From positions 35,729 to 99,728 of the forward strand of contig NZ_JBHFNP010000031.1 in the NCBI RefSeq assembly GCF_041929235.1: 64,000 nt of DNA. Reading direction: 5' to 3'. Shown here piece after piece: positions 8,023 through 16,066 of the stretch. The notes under the pieces are model-generated. The model ran no database searches, was not told the DNA's origin, and saw nothing but the letters and a program-made list of their open reading frames with translations. Position 1 is the first letter of the stretch, and every line of letters begins with the position of its first letter. Origin of the DNA: Microseira sp041929235. Lineage in GTDB: Bacteria > Cyanobacteriota > Cyanobacteriia > Cyanobacteriales > Aerosakkonemataceae. The position numbers were made by a program, and so were the translations under genes.

Positions 8023-11000
8023 ATGTCCGACCAATTGCTGCACCAACAGTTGACAACCTTAAGCCAGCACTTTGCTGAGTTAGAAATAGCGGTAAAGTGC
8101 CAACAAGGGCTGAAACGGCAAGAAGTACTCATGACCTTGGTTAGCAAAATTCGCGCCTCCCTGGATGCAGGGTTGATAATGCAATTGCAGCAGCAATCAA
8201 CTCTAGAAACCGCTGCGGAACTAGAAAATAAGATAGAGGAAGCCACGACTGAGTTACGGCAAACGGTGACAAAGTTGCGCCAAGAGGTTCGCGATCGTAC
8301 CCGCGCCGAAGAAAAATTACGCGCCGCCGAAGCCACGGCGCGCGAGCGCGAGAAAATGTATCAACAAATACTTGACTCCATCGCCGATATGGTGTTGGTC
8401 AAAGCGCCAAAATCTAAAATCTTCTGGGCTAATAAAGCATTCCGCGATTATTACGGCATGACCAACGAGCAACTCCAAGATATCGTTGATGCCCCATTTA
8501 ACGAGCCGGATTATACTCTCCAATACATCAAAGACGATGCCTATGTATTTGAAACCGGAGAAATATTAGAAATTCCTGCCGAACCCGCGACGCGCCACGA
8601 CGGCGAAGTACGCCTGTTCAGTACGGTCAAATCCCCCATCCGCAACAAGGAAGATGAGGTAATTATGACCGTGGGCGTATCCCGCGACATCACCTTTCGC
8701 AAACAAGCAGAAGCAGCTTTAGCGGAAAGCGAGGCAAAATTCCGCCGCTTTGTCGAAAATGCCAACGATATCATCCACTCTCTTGCACCCGATGGAACCT
8801 TCACCTATATCTCTCCTAACGTCACCGAGATATTAGGATATAAACCAGAAGAAATGATGGGAAAATTATTCGTACCCTTTATCCATCCGGAGGATCGCGA
8901 GGCTTATATTGACTTTGTCAAAGGCATTATTAAAACCGGACAAAAGCAAGCTGGATTTGAATTTCGCGCTCAACGTAAAGATGGTAGTTGGTGTTGGATG
9001 ATTGCCAACAGTTCGGCAATCAAAGATGCTGATGGTAATATTGTCGGGCTTCAGGGTATTGTCCAAGATATTAGCGATCGCAAACAAGTTGAAACCGCCT
9101 TAATTGAAAGCGAGCGCAAGTATCGCATCTTGGTCGAAACTTCCCAAGACTTAATTTGGGCAACCGATAAGCAGGGGCGATATACCTTTGTCAACGCAGC
9201 AGTTAGACAGATTTACGGCTACTCACCAGAAGAAATGATCGGTCGTCCATTCGTCGATTTCATCGCACCCGAAGAATGGCAAAAAGATCTGGAGACTTAT
9301 CAGCGCGTTTTAGCAGGGGAATCTTTCTTACAATACGAGACGACCCACATGGCTAAAAATGGTAACTCGATCCACCTATCATTTAATGCAATGGTGCTGC
9401 GCGACGAAGCGGGAAATGTTATAGGCGCAACTGGAACCGCGAGCGATATTACCAAGCGCAAGATTGCTGAAATCGAACGCGATCGCTTCTTTAATATTTC
9501 TCTCGATATGATGTGTATCTGCGATATGGATGGCTACTTTAAGCAAGCCAATCCCGCGTTTGAAACCGCATTAGGATACACGACGGCGGAAATCTTAGCC
9601 GCACCTTTTATTAATTTTGTCCATCCCGACGATATAGAAAAAACCCTCAAGCAATTCGATAAAGTTAGCGCGGGTGCGATGGTGGTTAACTTTGAAAACC
9701 GCTGGCGCTGCAAGGATGGTGCTTACAAGTGGCTGTCTTGGAAAGCCGCACCGTATCTGCAAGATGGCCTGATTTATGCCATTGCGCGGGATGTGAGCGA
9801 TCGCAAAGCCGCCCTTGCTGCATTAGCCGAAAGCGAGATGAAGTTCCGCCATTTAGTAGAAAACGCCAATGACCTAATTTACGAACACTCAATCGATGGC
9901 ATTTTCACTTATCTCTCTCCTAAGGTCAAGGACATTACGGGATTCGACGCAGAAGAACTTCTAGGACGGTCATTTATCCCGATCGTGCATTCTGAAGATT
10001 TGCCAGCGACTCAAGCCTTTCTCGACCGAATTGTAGCAACTGGAGATCAGCAGGCGGGGCTGGAACTGCGAGCCAAACGCAAGGATGGCAGTTGGTATTG
10101 GATAACGTGCAATATCTCGCCCTTCAAAGATGCCGAGGGCAATATTATCGGCTTTCAGGGGATTGCTCGCGATATCAGCGATCGCAAAATTGCCGAAGCT
10201 GCTCTGCAAAACAGCGAGCAACAACTCAAACAAAAAGCACGAGATTTAGAGCAAACTTTACAAGAACTTCAACGCACTCAATCCCAACTGCTGCAAAGCG
10301 AAAAAATGTCTAGTTTAGGTCAAATCGTCGCCGGAGTTGCCCACGAAATCAACAACCCGGTTAGCTTTATCTACGGCAACCTCACCCATGCCAAAGACTA
10401 CATTACCGATCTGTTTTCCCTCATCGGACTTTACCAAAAATACTATCCCAATCCTGTTCCACAGATTCAAAAACAAGCCGAAGCAATCGAGCTTAATTTT
10501 CTCATGGAAGACTTGCCCAAATTATTTTATTCTATGAAAGTGGGAGCAGAACGCATCGAGAAAATTGTCGCTTCCCTACGCAACTTCTCCCGCATAGATG
10601 AATCTGAGCTTAAAGCCGTTGATATTCACGAGGGGTTAGATAGCACTTTGATGCTGTTGCAACATCGGATCAAAGCCCAACCGCATCGTCCTGGGATTGA
10701 GATAATTAAAGAATACGGTAATCTCCCCTTAGTCGAATGTTATGCCCGACAACTCAATCAAGTTTTTATGAATATTTTGAGTAATGCAATTGATGCTTTA
10801 GAAGAGGGTAATAGGTCATGGCATTCCCAGGCGGTTCCAGGGAACGAGAGTCATGGGAAAAAAAGTACCAATTACCAATTACCAATTACCAATTACCAAT
10901 TACCAACAATTCGTATTTCCACGAAAATAAAAGATAATTGGGCGCTCGTTCGCATTGCTGATAATGGAGCGGGGATGACAGAAACTGTCAGGCAAAAATT

Positions 11001-11166
11001 GTTTGACCCTTTCTTTACAACCAAACCCGTTGGTAAAGGAACTGGAATGGGTTTATCGATTAGCTATCAGATTATCACCGCACGACACAAAGGTTCGTTG
11101 CAGTGTATTTCTTCACCCGGAAAAGGAGCGGAATTTGCGCTCAAAATTCCGCTGAAAGCTTGTTAG
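8023..11166 (+). CDS. Multi-PAS sensor histidine kinase, soluble, paralogue of the preceding gene
   Basis: The 1047-residue protein begins with a coiled coil (about 1-110, ending in the linker RDRTRAEEKL). Five PAS modules follow (about 113-230, 236-356, 360-480, 482-600, 606-725), then HisKA with His774 in GVAHEINNPVSF and an ATPase domain with NILSNAIDAL, DNGAGM and GTGMGLSISY. The transmitter is very close to that of the kinase at 4141-7530, while PAS number and order differ, as expected from domain shuffling after duplication. Residues about 930-961 are repeat-encoded (SWHSQAVPGNES, NYQLPITNYQLP), at the same place as in the paralogue. There is no receiver domain or membrane segment. Confidence 0.9.
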   Translation: MSDQLLHQQLTTLSQHFAELEIAVKCQQGLKRQEVLMTLVSKIRASLDAGLIMQLQQQSTLETAAELENKIEEATTELRQTVTKLRQEVRDRTRAEEKLRAAEATAREREKMYQQILDSIADMVLVKAPKSKIFWANKAFRDYYGMTNEQLQDIVDAPFNEPDYTLQYIKDDAYVFETGEILEIPAEPATRHDGEVRLFSTVKSPIRNKEDEVIMTVGVSRDITFRKQAEAALAESEAKFRRFVENANDIIHSLAPDGTFTYISPNVTEILGYKPEEMMGKLFVPFIHPEDREAYIDFVKGIIKTGQKQAGFEFRAQRKDGSWCWMIANSSAIKDADGNIVGLQGIVQDISDRKQVETALIESERKYRILVETSQDLIWATDKQGRYTFVNAAVRQIYGYSPEEMIGRPFVDFIAPEEWQKDLETYQRVLAGESFLQYETTHMAKNGNSIHLSFNAMVLRDEAGNVIGATGTASDITKRKIAEIERDRFFNISLDMMCICDMDGYFKQANPAFETALGYTTAEILAAPFINFVHPDDIEKTLKQFDKVSAGAMVVNFENRWRCKDGAYKWLSWKAAPYLQDGLIYAIARDVSDRKAALAALAESEMKFRHLVENANDLIYEHSIDGIFTYLSPKVKDITGFDAEELLGRSFIPIVHSEDLPATQAFLDRIVATGDQQAGLELRAKRKDGSWYWITCNISPFKDAEGNIIGFQGIARDISDRKIAEAALQNSEQQLKQKARDLEQTLQELQRTQSQLLQSEKMSSLGQIVAGVAHEINNPVSFIYGNLTHAKDYITDLFSLIGLYQKYYPNPVPQIQKQAEAIELNFLMEDLPKLFYSMKVGAERIEKIVASLRNFSRIDESELKAVDIHEGLDSTLMLLQHRIKAQPHRPGIEIIKEYGNLPLVECYARQLNQVFMNILSNAIDALEEGNRSWHSQAVPGNESHGKKSTNYQLPITNYQLPTIRISTKIKDNWALVRIADNGAGMTETVRQKLFDPFFTTKPVGKGTGMGLSISYQIITARHKGSLQCISSPGKGAEFALKIPLKAC

Positions 11167-11186
11167 AAACCCGGTTTTTTAGAAAA

Positions 11187-11320
11187 GTCGATCCCCCCCA
11201 ACCCCCCTTGCCAAGGGGGGCTAAGTGGCGCTGTCGATCCCCCCCAACCCCCCTTGCCAAGGGGGGCTAAGTGGCGCTGTCGATCCCCCCAACCCCCCTT
11301 GCCAAGGGGGGCTAAGACGA
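11187..11320. repeat. Three tandem copies of a G/C-run hairpin unit
   Basis: A unit of about 46 bases is repeated three times with small changes. Each contains CCCCCCTTGCCAAGGGGGG, which folds into a perfect stem, followed by CTAAGTGGCGCTGTC. The array lies between the convergent kinase (ends 11166) and pirin gene (ends 11342), so it may serve as a two-way terminator. Confidence 0.8.
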
Positions 11321-11341
11321 GGTCAAAAACCTGCCGATCGC

Positions 11342-12040
11342 TTATGCCAGATCGAATAGCAATACTTCCGATCTTTCCTGACCAAGCAGTGTCAGAGAAT
11401 TCGCGTCGCTAACTGCTGCACCATCGCCTTGTTTTAGCAAACGGTCATTCACCATGACGCTACCTCTTGCTACCTGCACCCAAGCATAACGTTCGGGTTT
11501 AATTTGGTAGTCTAATTGCTGTTCTGCATCGAGTATGGTTGCGTAAATATTGACATCTTGATGAATCGTCACAGAAGCATCTCGACCATCTGGCGAAACA
11601 ATCAAGCGTAACTGACCTTGCTTTTCTGCATCAGCAAACATTTTCTGCTCGTAACTAGGCTTTAAACCAATTTGATTGGGCAGAATCCAAATTTGCAGAA
11701 AATGTACCAAATCGCTGTCAGAATGGTTATATTCGCTGTGAGTAACCCCAGCACCAGCACTCATAATTTGCACTTCACCAGGGCGAATTATGGAACTATT
11801 ACCCATGCTATCTTTATGCTCTAGCGCCCCTTCTAGCACGTAGGAAATAATTTCCATATCCCTGTGGGAGTGCGATCCAAAACCTCTACTGGGGTTGACT
11901 CTGTCTTCATTAATCACCCGCAAAGTTCTAAATCCCATATGCTCGGGGTCGTAATAGTTGGCAAACGAAAATGTATGGTAAGAATTCAGCCAACCGTGAC
12001 TAGCATGTCCGCGTTCTTCTGATTTACGAAGTGTGAGCAT
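11342..12040 (-). CDS. Pirin family protein (YhhW-type cupin)
   Basis: This 232-residue bicupin matches the pirin family: N-terminal RGHASHGWLNSYHTFSF, then GFGSHSHRDMEIISYV, and GEVQIMSAGAGVTHSEYN. The four expected metal ligands are present as His57, His59, His101 and Glu103. Pirins of this type bind Fe(II) or other metals, and some show quercetinase activity; the physiological substrate is unknown. It lies on the same strand as the CDGSH gene upstream (gap about 96 bases, filled with heptamer repeats), and both are divergent from an HxlR regulator. The shared promoter region suggests control by that regulator (inference). Confidence 0.88.
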   Translation of the reverse strand: MLTLRKSEERGHASHGWLNSYHTFSFANYYDPEHMGFRTLRVINEDRVNPSRGFGSHSHRDMEIISYVLEGALEHKDSMGNSSIIRPGEVQIMSAGAGVTHSEYNHSDSDLVHFLQIWILPNQIGLKPSYEQKMFADAEKQGQLRLIVSPDGRDASVTIHQDVNIYATILDAEQQLDYQIKPERYAWVQVARGSVMVNDRLLKQGDGAAVSDANSLTLLGQERSEVLLFDLA

Positions 12041-12060
12041 TTTCTTCTCCTAACCCAAGT

Positions 12061-12156
12061 TAATTGCTAATTGCTAATTGCTAATTGCTAATTGCTGATT
12101 GCTCATGGCAATATTATCTGGTTCTACCATTAGCCATTAGCCATTAGCCATTAGCT
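12061..12156. repeat. Heptamer arrays between pirin and CDGSH genes
   Basis: Tandem AATTGCT units (about 12061-12100) are followed by tandem ATTAGCC units (about 12127-12156). The second array runs into the CDGSH gene, so the last residues and stop codon of that protein are written in the repeat. Confidence 0.75.
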
Positions 12157-12385
12157 TGTTGTGCGCTCCATCACAAAATGGTTGATTTTTGGTGTATTTG
12201 CATTGGCATAACGCCACGCGCTTTGTCTCTTCGATTGTGAACTTTAATGGCACAAATTCGCTGCCTTTATGGGAACCATCGCAGTAAGGTTGGTTTTTAG
12301 ATTGACCGCAGCTACACCAGTAGTAAGTTCCGGGTTCCAGCTCGAGTCCGGCAGGTTTTTTATCAGCAATAAAAGGTTCGCTCAT
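12137..12385 (-). CDS. CDGSH iron-sulfur domain protein with two motifs
   Basis: The 82-residue protein holds two CDGSH-type [2Fe-2S] binding segments: CSCGQSKNQPYCDGSH and CQCKYTKNQPFCDGAH. The ligand pattern C-x-C-x9-C-x3-H is complete in both; the second has Ala for Ser in the signature, which is common and does not remove a ligand. No membrane anchor is present, unlike mitochondrial mitoNEET. The C-terminal residues LMANG and the TAA stop are written in the ATTAGCC heptamer repeat, so the original C-terminus may have been replaced. It is divergent from the HxlR gene at 12507 and upstream of pirin. A redox or cluster-transfer role is inferred. Confidence 0.85.
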   Translation of the reverse strand: MSEPFIADKKPAGLELEPGTYYWCSCGQSKNQPYCDGSHKGSEFVPLKFTIEETKRVALCQCKYTKNQPFCDGAHNKLMANG

Positions 12386-12429
12386 TGTGTTCTCCTGTTT
12401 CTGGAATCTCAGTTGTTTTGTATATTTCT

Positions 12430-12487
12430 AATTTAAAGGCTTTAAATTATGATGTAAAGTACGCACTTTATAGTAAGATAGTTACTA
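12430..12487. promoter_or_regulatory. Three palindromes in the CDGSH-hxlR divergent region, candidate operators
   Basis: Three palindromes with perfect arms lie side by side: AATTTAAAG-G-CTTTAAATT (12430-12448), TAAAGT-ACGC-ACTTTA (12455-12470) and TAGTAA-GATAG-TTACTA (12471-12487). The last is 20 bases before the hxlR start codon. HxlR-family dimers bind such AT-rich dyads, with YodB and QorR as known examples. Autoregulation plus control of the CDGSH-pirin genes is a reasonable inference. Confidence 0.5.
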
Positions 12488-12506
12488 AAAAGATACTGGA
12501 TTCAAC

Positions 12507-12824
12507 ATGGAAGCCAGAAGCGAGAATTACCAAAGAAAGACTTGTCCGGCGGAAAATACCTTAAAAGCGATTAGCGGACGCTGGAAGCTTTTGATTCTGC
12601 GGGAACTGTTTACCGGCGTCAAACGGTTTGGTGAACTGCAACGCGCTTTGGAGGGAATTACCCAGAAGATGCTGACGCAGCAACTGCGGGAGATGGAGGA
12701 TGATGGAATTATCCATCGCCAGGTTTATCCGCAAATTCCGCCGAAAGTCGAGTATTCTTTAACGCCTTTAGGAGAAAGTTTGAAACCGATAATTGAAGCG
12801 ATGCATGAATGGGGGGAGAGGTAA
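12507..12824 (+). CDS. HxlR-family winged-helix transcriptional regulator
   Basis: The 105-residue protein is a typical single-domain HxlR regulator: RKTCPAENTLKAISGRWKLL at the N-terminus, the recognition region RFGELQRALEGITQKMLTQQ, and the wing GIIHRQVYPQIPPKVEYSLT. Cys13 is at the position used by redox-sensing members (YodB, CatR, QorR) for thiol oxidation or quinone alkylation. It is divergent from the CDGSH and pirin genes across 121 bases carrying three palindromes. Thiol-based control of this set is an inference from the Cys, the operator-like dyads and the redox nature of the neighbours. Confidence 0.85.
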   Translation: MEARSENYQRKTCPAENTLKAISGRWKLLILRELFTGVKRFGELQRALEGITQKMLTQQLREMEDDGIIHRQVYPQIPPKVEYSLTPLGESLKPIIEAMHEWGER

Positions 12825-12828
12825 TTGG

Positions 12829-12900
12829 GAATTGCTAATTGCTAATTGCTAATTGGTAATTGGTAATTGGTAATGGGTAATTCTCCTCTGCTCACCTGCT
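12829..12900. repeat. Heptamer array between convergent hxlR and PaaK-like genes
   Basis: AATTGCT and AATTGGT/AATGGGT units follow the hxlR stop. A short GCTCACCTGCT stretch of the AGCAGGTG type directly abuts the TAA of the minus-strand gene ending at 12902. Confidence 0.7.
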
Positions 12901-12901
12901 A

Positions 12902-14464
12902 TTATTTGCGAGTGTAGCGGTGTTTGACGCCTATGGGGAAATATTCTGGATCGCCGCTGGGGGTAAGTGTGACTTGGGGTGTTTGATATTCTGGGGGGAC
13001 GTAGTTGGCAAATTCGCTGTTGAGGCGGCGTAATTGGGAGAGAATGGAGTTGGCGATCGCTTCCGTTTTTTCCTCACTCCCTTCCACCCCCGGTGCTAAT
13101 TCCACTACAACGGATAAAAACCGATTTTTATCCGCATTTTCCTTAACTTGCAGCACAAATTTACCCGTCACCCATTCTTTAATCCCAGGTTGTTCTAATC
13201 CCACGGTCACATTTTCTGGGTAAATATTCGCGCCGAAATAAGAAACTGTAAAATTAGACCTGCCAAAAACATAGGCGAAAGGTAATTGATGAATTCCTCT
13301 GATATCTCTTGTAGGGTGGGCATCTTGTTTGCCCCTTTCTGCTGGCAAGCTAGAAGTCTGCCCCACAAGAGATAATTCAGCTACTGGATCGAAGCCCCAT
13401 TCTGATAAAAACTTAAGCATTTCCTCATAATAAATGATTCCCCCCGTATCGGAAATGTGATAGCGAATCAACGGAATGCCGTTATCTCCAGAAAACAATA
13501 AAGTGCCATCTTTGACTTCAAAAAATCGACTCAAAGGGTCATACTGAACGAGCGTCGGGAGGCGAGATTCTCCGAACAAAGCACGGGAAGCATCGGGATT
13601 TTCTGCTAGAAAGCGGCGAATGCAAATACTCAGAGGCGTTTCGTTACCCAAAACTCCGGCATCGGCGGTTCCATACAGGGAGGCACAGTCGTAACAAGGA
13701 TGAATTGAACCGACTCTTTCCCCCACCAAACTGCGCCATTCCTCGCTAAAAACTTCTCCGGCAAACACCATTTTAATATTATATTTTTGCCACTCTACAC
13801 CCCGCGCCTTCCCCGTATCGATGACATCTTTAATAAAGGGTGGATAACCCAACAATACAACTTGCTCAAACGCCGTACCGAGTTCTTGAACAACTCGGAA
13901 TATTTCTTCTTTGTTATTACCGGGAGCAATTACCGTAATGGGATAGCCTTTACTGGCAAGATAGCGACAGCAATTTGTCGTATAAATCCCGCCTACCCAA
14001 GTACCTAACGTGAAACAAATTACAGCTAAAGTGCGGCGATTATCGGCATAAAAACTCTCGTGAAATATCTGTTCAAACCTGGTGGCAATTTGAAGTTCAT
14101 CAGCAAAAAAACGAGGCCAAAATGTAGGTTGGCCCGTGGAACCAGAGGAAACAGCTATCATGTCGCAGGTTTCCAACTGTCCCCCACGACACAAGTCTGC
14201 CAGGGGGTGACGCTGTAAGTAATTTTCTTTGGTAATTAACGGCAGTGTTTGGAAATCTTCAAAGGTTTGAATCGAAGCAGGATCTATATCTTGTTCCTTT
14301 AAAAAAGCTTTGTAAGCAGGAACCTGCGCCGCCACATCGCGAAATAAAGAAAGTACAGTCGTTTGGGGAGAGTCATTTTGATATCGATTTAAGCGCAAAT
14401 CGAGGGGCGTATTGAGGAAGTCTTGAAAGGCAGAAACTGCGCGTTGACTTTGTTCTTTTCTCAT
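12902..14464 (-). CDS. PaaK-like adenylate-forming enzyme (phenylacetate-CoA ligase family)
   Basis: This 520-residue protein belongs to the ANL superfamily, PaaK branch. It has the phosphate-binding loop SSGSTGQPTFWPR (from about residue 107), an aromatic/Gly core (LGTWVGGIY), the motif SLYGTADAGVLG and the acid/hinge region FSGDNGIPLIRYHISDTGG. The substrate cannot be deduced; members activate aryl or other carboxylic acids with ATP. Residues about 362-386 (SLVGQTSSLPAERGKQDAHP) are unlike the family and match a translated dispersed repeat, flanked in DNA by TCTCTTGT and ACAAGAGA. The frame stays open, so the enzyme may tolerate the insert. The stop codon abuts an AGCAGGTG-type repeat. There is no partner gene nearby. 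Confidence 0.8.
   Translation of the reverse strand: MRKEQSQRAVSAFQDFLNTPLDLRLNRYQNDSPQTTVLSLFRDVAAQVPAYKAFLKEQDIDPASIQTFEDFQTLPLITKENYLQRHPLADLCRGGQLETCDMIAVSSGSTGQPTFWPRFFADELQIATRFEQIFHESFYADNRRTLAVICFTLGTWVGGIYTTNCCRYLASKGYPITVIAPGNNKEEIFRVVQELGTAFEQVVLLGYPPFIKDVIDTGKARGVEWQKYNIKMVFAGEVFSEEWRSLVGERVGSIHPCYDCASLYGTADAGVLGNETPLSICIRRFLAENPDASRALFGESRLPTLVQYDPLSRFFEVKDGTLLFSGDNGIPLIRYHISDTGGIIYYEEMLKFLSEWGFDPVAELSLVGQTSSLPAERGKQDAHPTRDIRGIHQLPFAYVFGRSNFTVSYFGANIYPENVTVGLEQPGIKEWVTGKFVLQVKENADKNRFLSVVVELAPGVEGSEEKTEAIANSILSQLRRLNSEFANYVPPEYQTPQVTLTPSGDPEYFPIGVKHRYTRK
13310..13375. repeat. Dispersed repeat inserted in frame inside the PaaK-like gene
   Basis: About 65 bases containing GTAGGGTGGGCATCTTG and GGCAAGCTAGAAGTCTGCCC, bordered by inverted 8-mers TCTCTTGT and ACAAGAGA. 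The insert adds about 22 residues, a multiple of three bases, and holds no stop in the used frame. I recognise its translated form (VGQTSSLPAERGKQDAHPT) as one seen in unrelated cyanobacterial proteins. Confidence 0.65.
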
Positions 14465-14516
14465 GGTTTATTTTATCCTTTTAGCAAATCTGAAATCTGA
14501 AATCTAAAATCTGAAA

Positions 14517-16010
14517 TTATTTCGTAGCAATCGCATAACTACGCGCCACAGCGCAATTGCGCCCCTGCTGTTTGGCTGAGTATAGCGCTAGATCGGCGAT
14601 CTCGATCAAGTCCAGAGGCGAACTATCCCCAGTTGGAACAATCGTACTGACGCCCAAACTCAAGCTAACATATTGACTTGCATTAGATAAAGCGTGGGGA
14701 ATTTTGAGTTGTTGCACTTGATTTCGGATTAATTCAGCGACTTTTAACGCTGCCTCAGCACTTGTATTAGGTAGAATCACCGCAAATTCTTCTCCTCCAT
14801 ATCGCGCTACTAAATTTGCTGGGCGTCGTGAGGCGCTGGCGATCGCACTAGCAACCTGTCTTAAACAATTATCTCCTTCCATGTGTCCGTAGCGGTCATT
14901 GTAGCATTTGAAATAATCCACATCACACATAATTAACGATAAAGGCAACTGTTCCCGTTTTAGTCTGTACCATTCCTGTTGGAGAATTTTGTCAAATTGG
15001 CGACGATTGGCAACAGAGGTTAAACCATCTAACGCCGCCAGTCGTTCTAATTCCTGATTGGCTTTTTTGAGAGCGGTTTCGGCTTTTTTGCGCTGAATCA
15101 GCGCACCCAATTGCGTGGCGACGCCATTAACTAATTCAATTAAGCGCCCATCGGGTGTGATTTGATTTTTATGCAAAAATACTAATACCGCAAACACGCG
15201 ATATCCCACAATAATCGGCACGCCCAAAGCTGCTTTAATTCCGACAGCAGCGGCAATTTTATCCCGCAGAAAACTGCGAGCGTTTGTTTGAGAAATATCT
15301 TCGATCCATGCAGGTTTTTTTGATAACCAAACTCTTCCTGGCAATCCTACATTGGGTGGAAAAGTCAACGCTTGACTGAGTTGGCGAAAGAGTAACAGAC
15401 TGCTATCGCTAGCATACCAACCCCGACTGCATACGAGAGCTTTTAATTTAAGGTTAGGCAACCAAGCTTCTGCAAAATTCCAACCAATAGTTTGACAAAT
15501 TTTTGACAAAATTACTTTTAATGCCGAGTCTACATTAGCCGCTTTGCTAATCCCTTGGGTAGTTGTTAGCAAGAGTTGCAGTTGGGCATTTTGCTCTTTT
15601 AGCTGTAACTCGAGCGATCGCCAGCGCAATTGATTCTCGCTCCTCGCTAAAATTTCTAAAGGTTCAAAGGGTTTTGTTACGTAGTCTACCCCACCCACCG
15701 CAAACGCTTGCACTTTATCCAGCGCTTCGTTCAAACCACTCAAAAAAATCACCGGGATGTCGCGAGTGAGTTCATCTGCTTTTAACTGTTCGCAGATTTC
15801 ATAACCATCCATTGATGGCATCATAATATCCAACAAAATCAGATCTGGGGGAGTCGCCGACGCAGATTGCCGCCCCAATTTACCGTTGGTTGCGACTCGC
15901 ACTTTATACCCTTTATCTGACAATATTTGGGTTAACAAACTTAAATTTGTAGGGCTATCATCAATGACCAAGATATCTGAACCTGCTATGAAAGACCGAT
16001 CCTGAATCAT
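14517..16010 (-). CDS. Response regulator diguanylate cyclase (REC-GAF-GGDEF)
   Basis: The 497-residue soluble protein has an N-terminal receiver (about 11-130) with acidic pair Asp17-Asp18, phospho-acceptor Asp61 in LLDIMMP, and Lys in DYVTKPFEP. A GAF-type domain follows (about 150-315), then a GGDEF domain (about 335-490) with active-site GGEEF at 405-409 and DVDYFKCYND. The RxxD inhibition site is absent (RPAN instead), so product feedback of the classic kind is unlikely. It makes c-di-GMP from GTP by family rule. It is the last gene of an operon with the adenylate cyclase (56 bases upstream) and hybrid kinase; its REC-GAF part is paralogous to that of the cyclase. Confidence 0.9.
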   Translation of the reverse strand: MIQDRSFIAGSDILVIDDSPTNLSLLTQILSDKGYKVRVATNGKLGRQSASATPPDLILLDIMMPSMDGYEICEQLKADELTRDIPVIFLSGLNEALDKVQAFAVGGVDYVTKPFEPLEILARSENQLRWRSLELQLKEQNAQLQLLLTTTQGISKAANVDSALKVILSKICQTIGWNFAEAWLPNLKLKALVCSRGWYASDSSLLLFRQLSQALTFPPNVGLPGRVWLSKKPAWIEDISQTNARSFLRDKIAAAVGIKAALGVPIIVGYRVFAVLVFLHKNQITPDGRLIELVNGVATQLGALIQRKKAETALKKANQELERLAALDGLTSVANRRQFDKILQQEWYRLKREQLPLSLIMCDVDYFKCYNDRYGHMEGDNCLRQVASAIASASRRPANLVARYGGEEFAVILPNTSAEAALKVAELIRNQVQQLKIPHALSNASQYVSLSLGVSTIVPTGDSSPLDLIEIADLALYSAKQQGRNCAVARSYAIATK

Positions 16011-16066
16011 AAATTTTTGGCTTTCAAGGTGCTACACATCCGTTGCTCCAAGAGCTTAAAATAATT

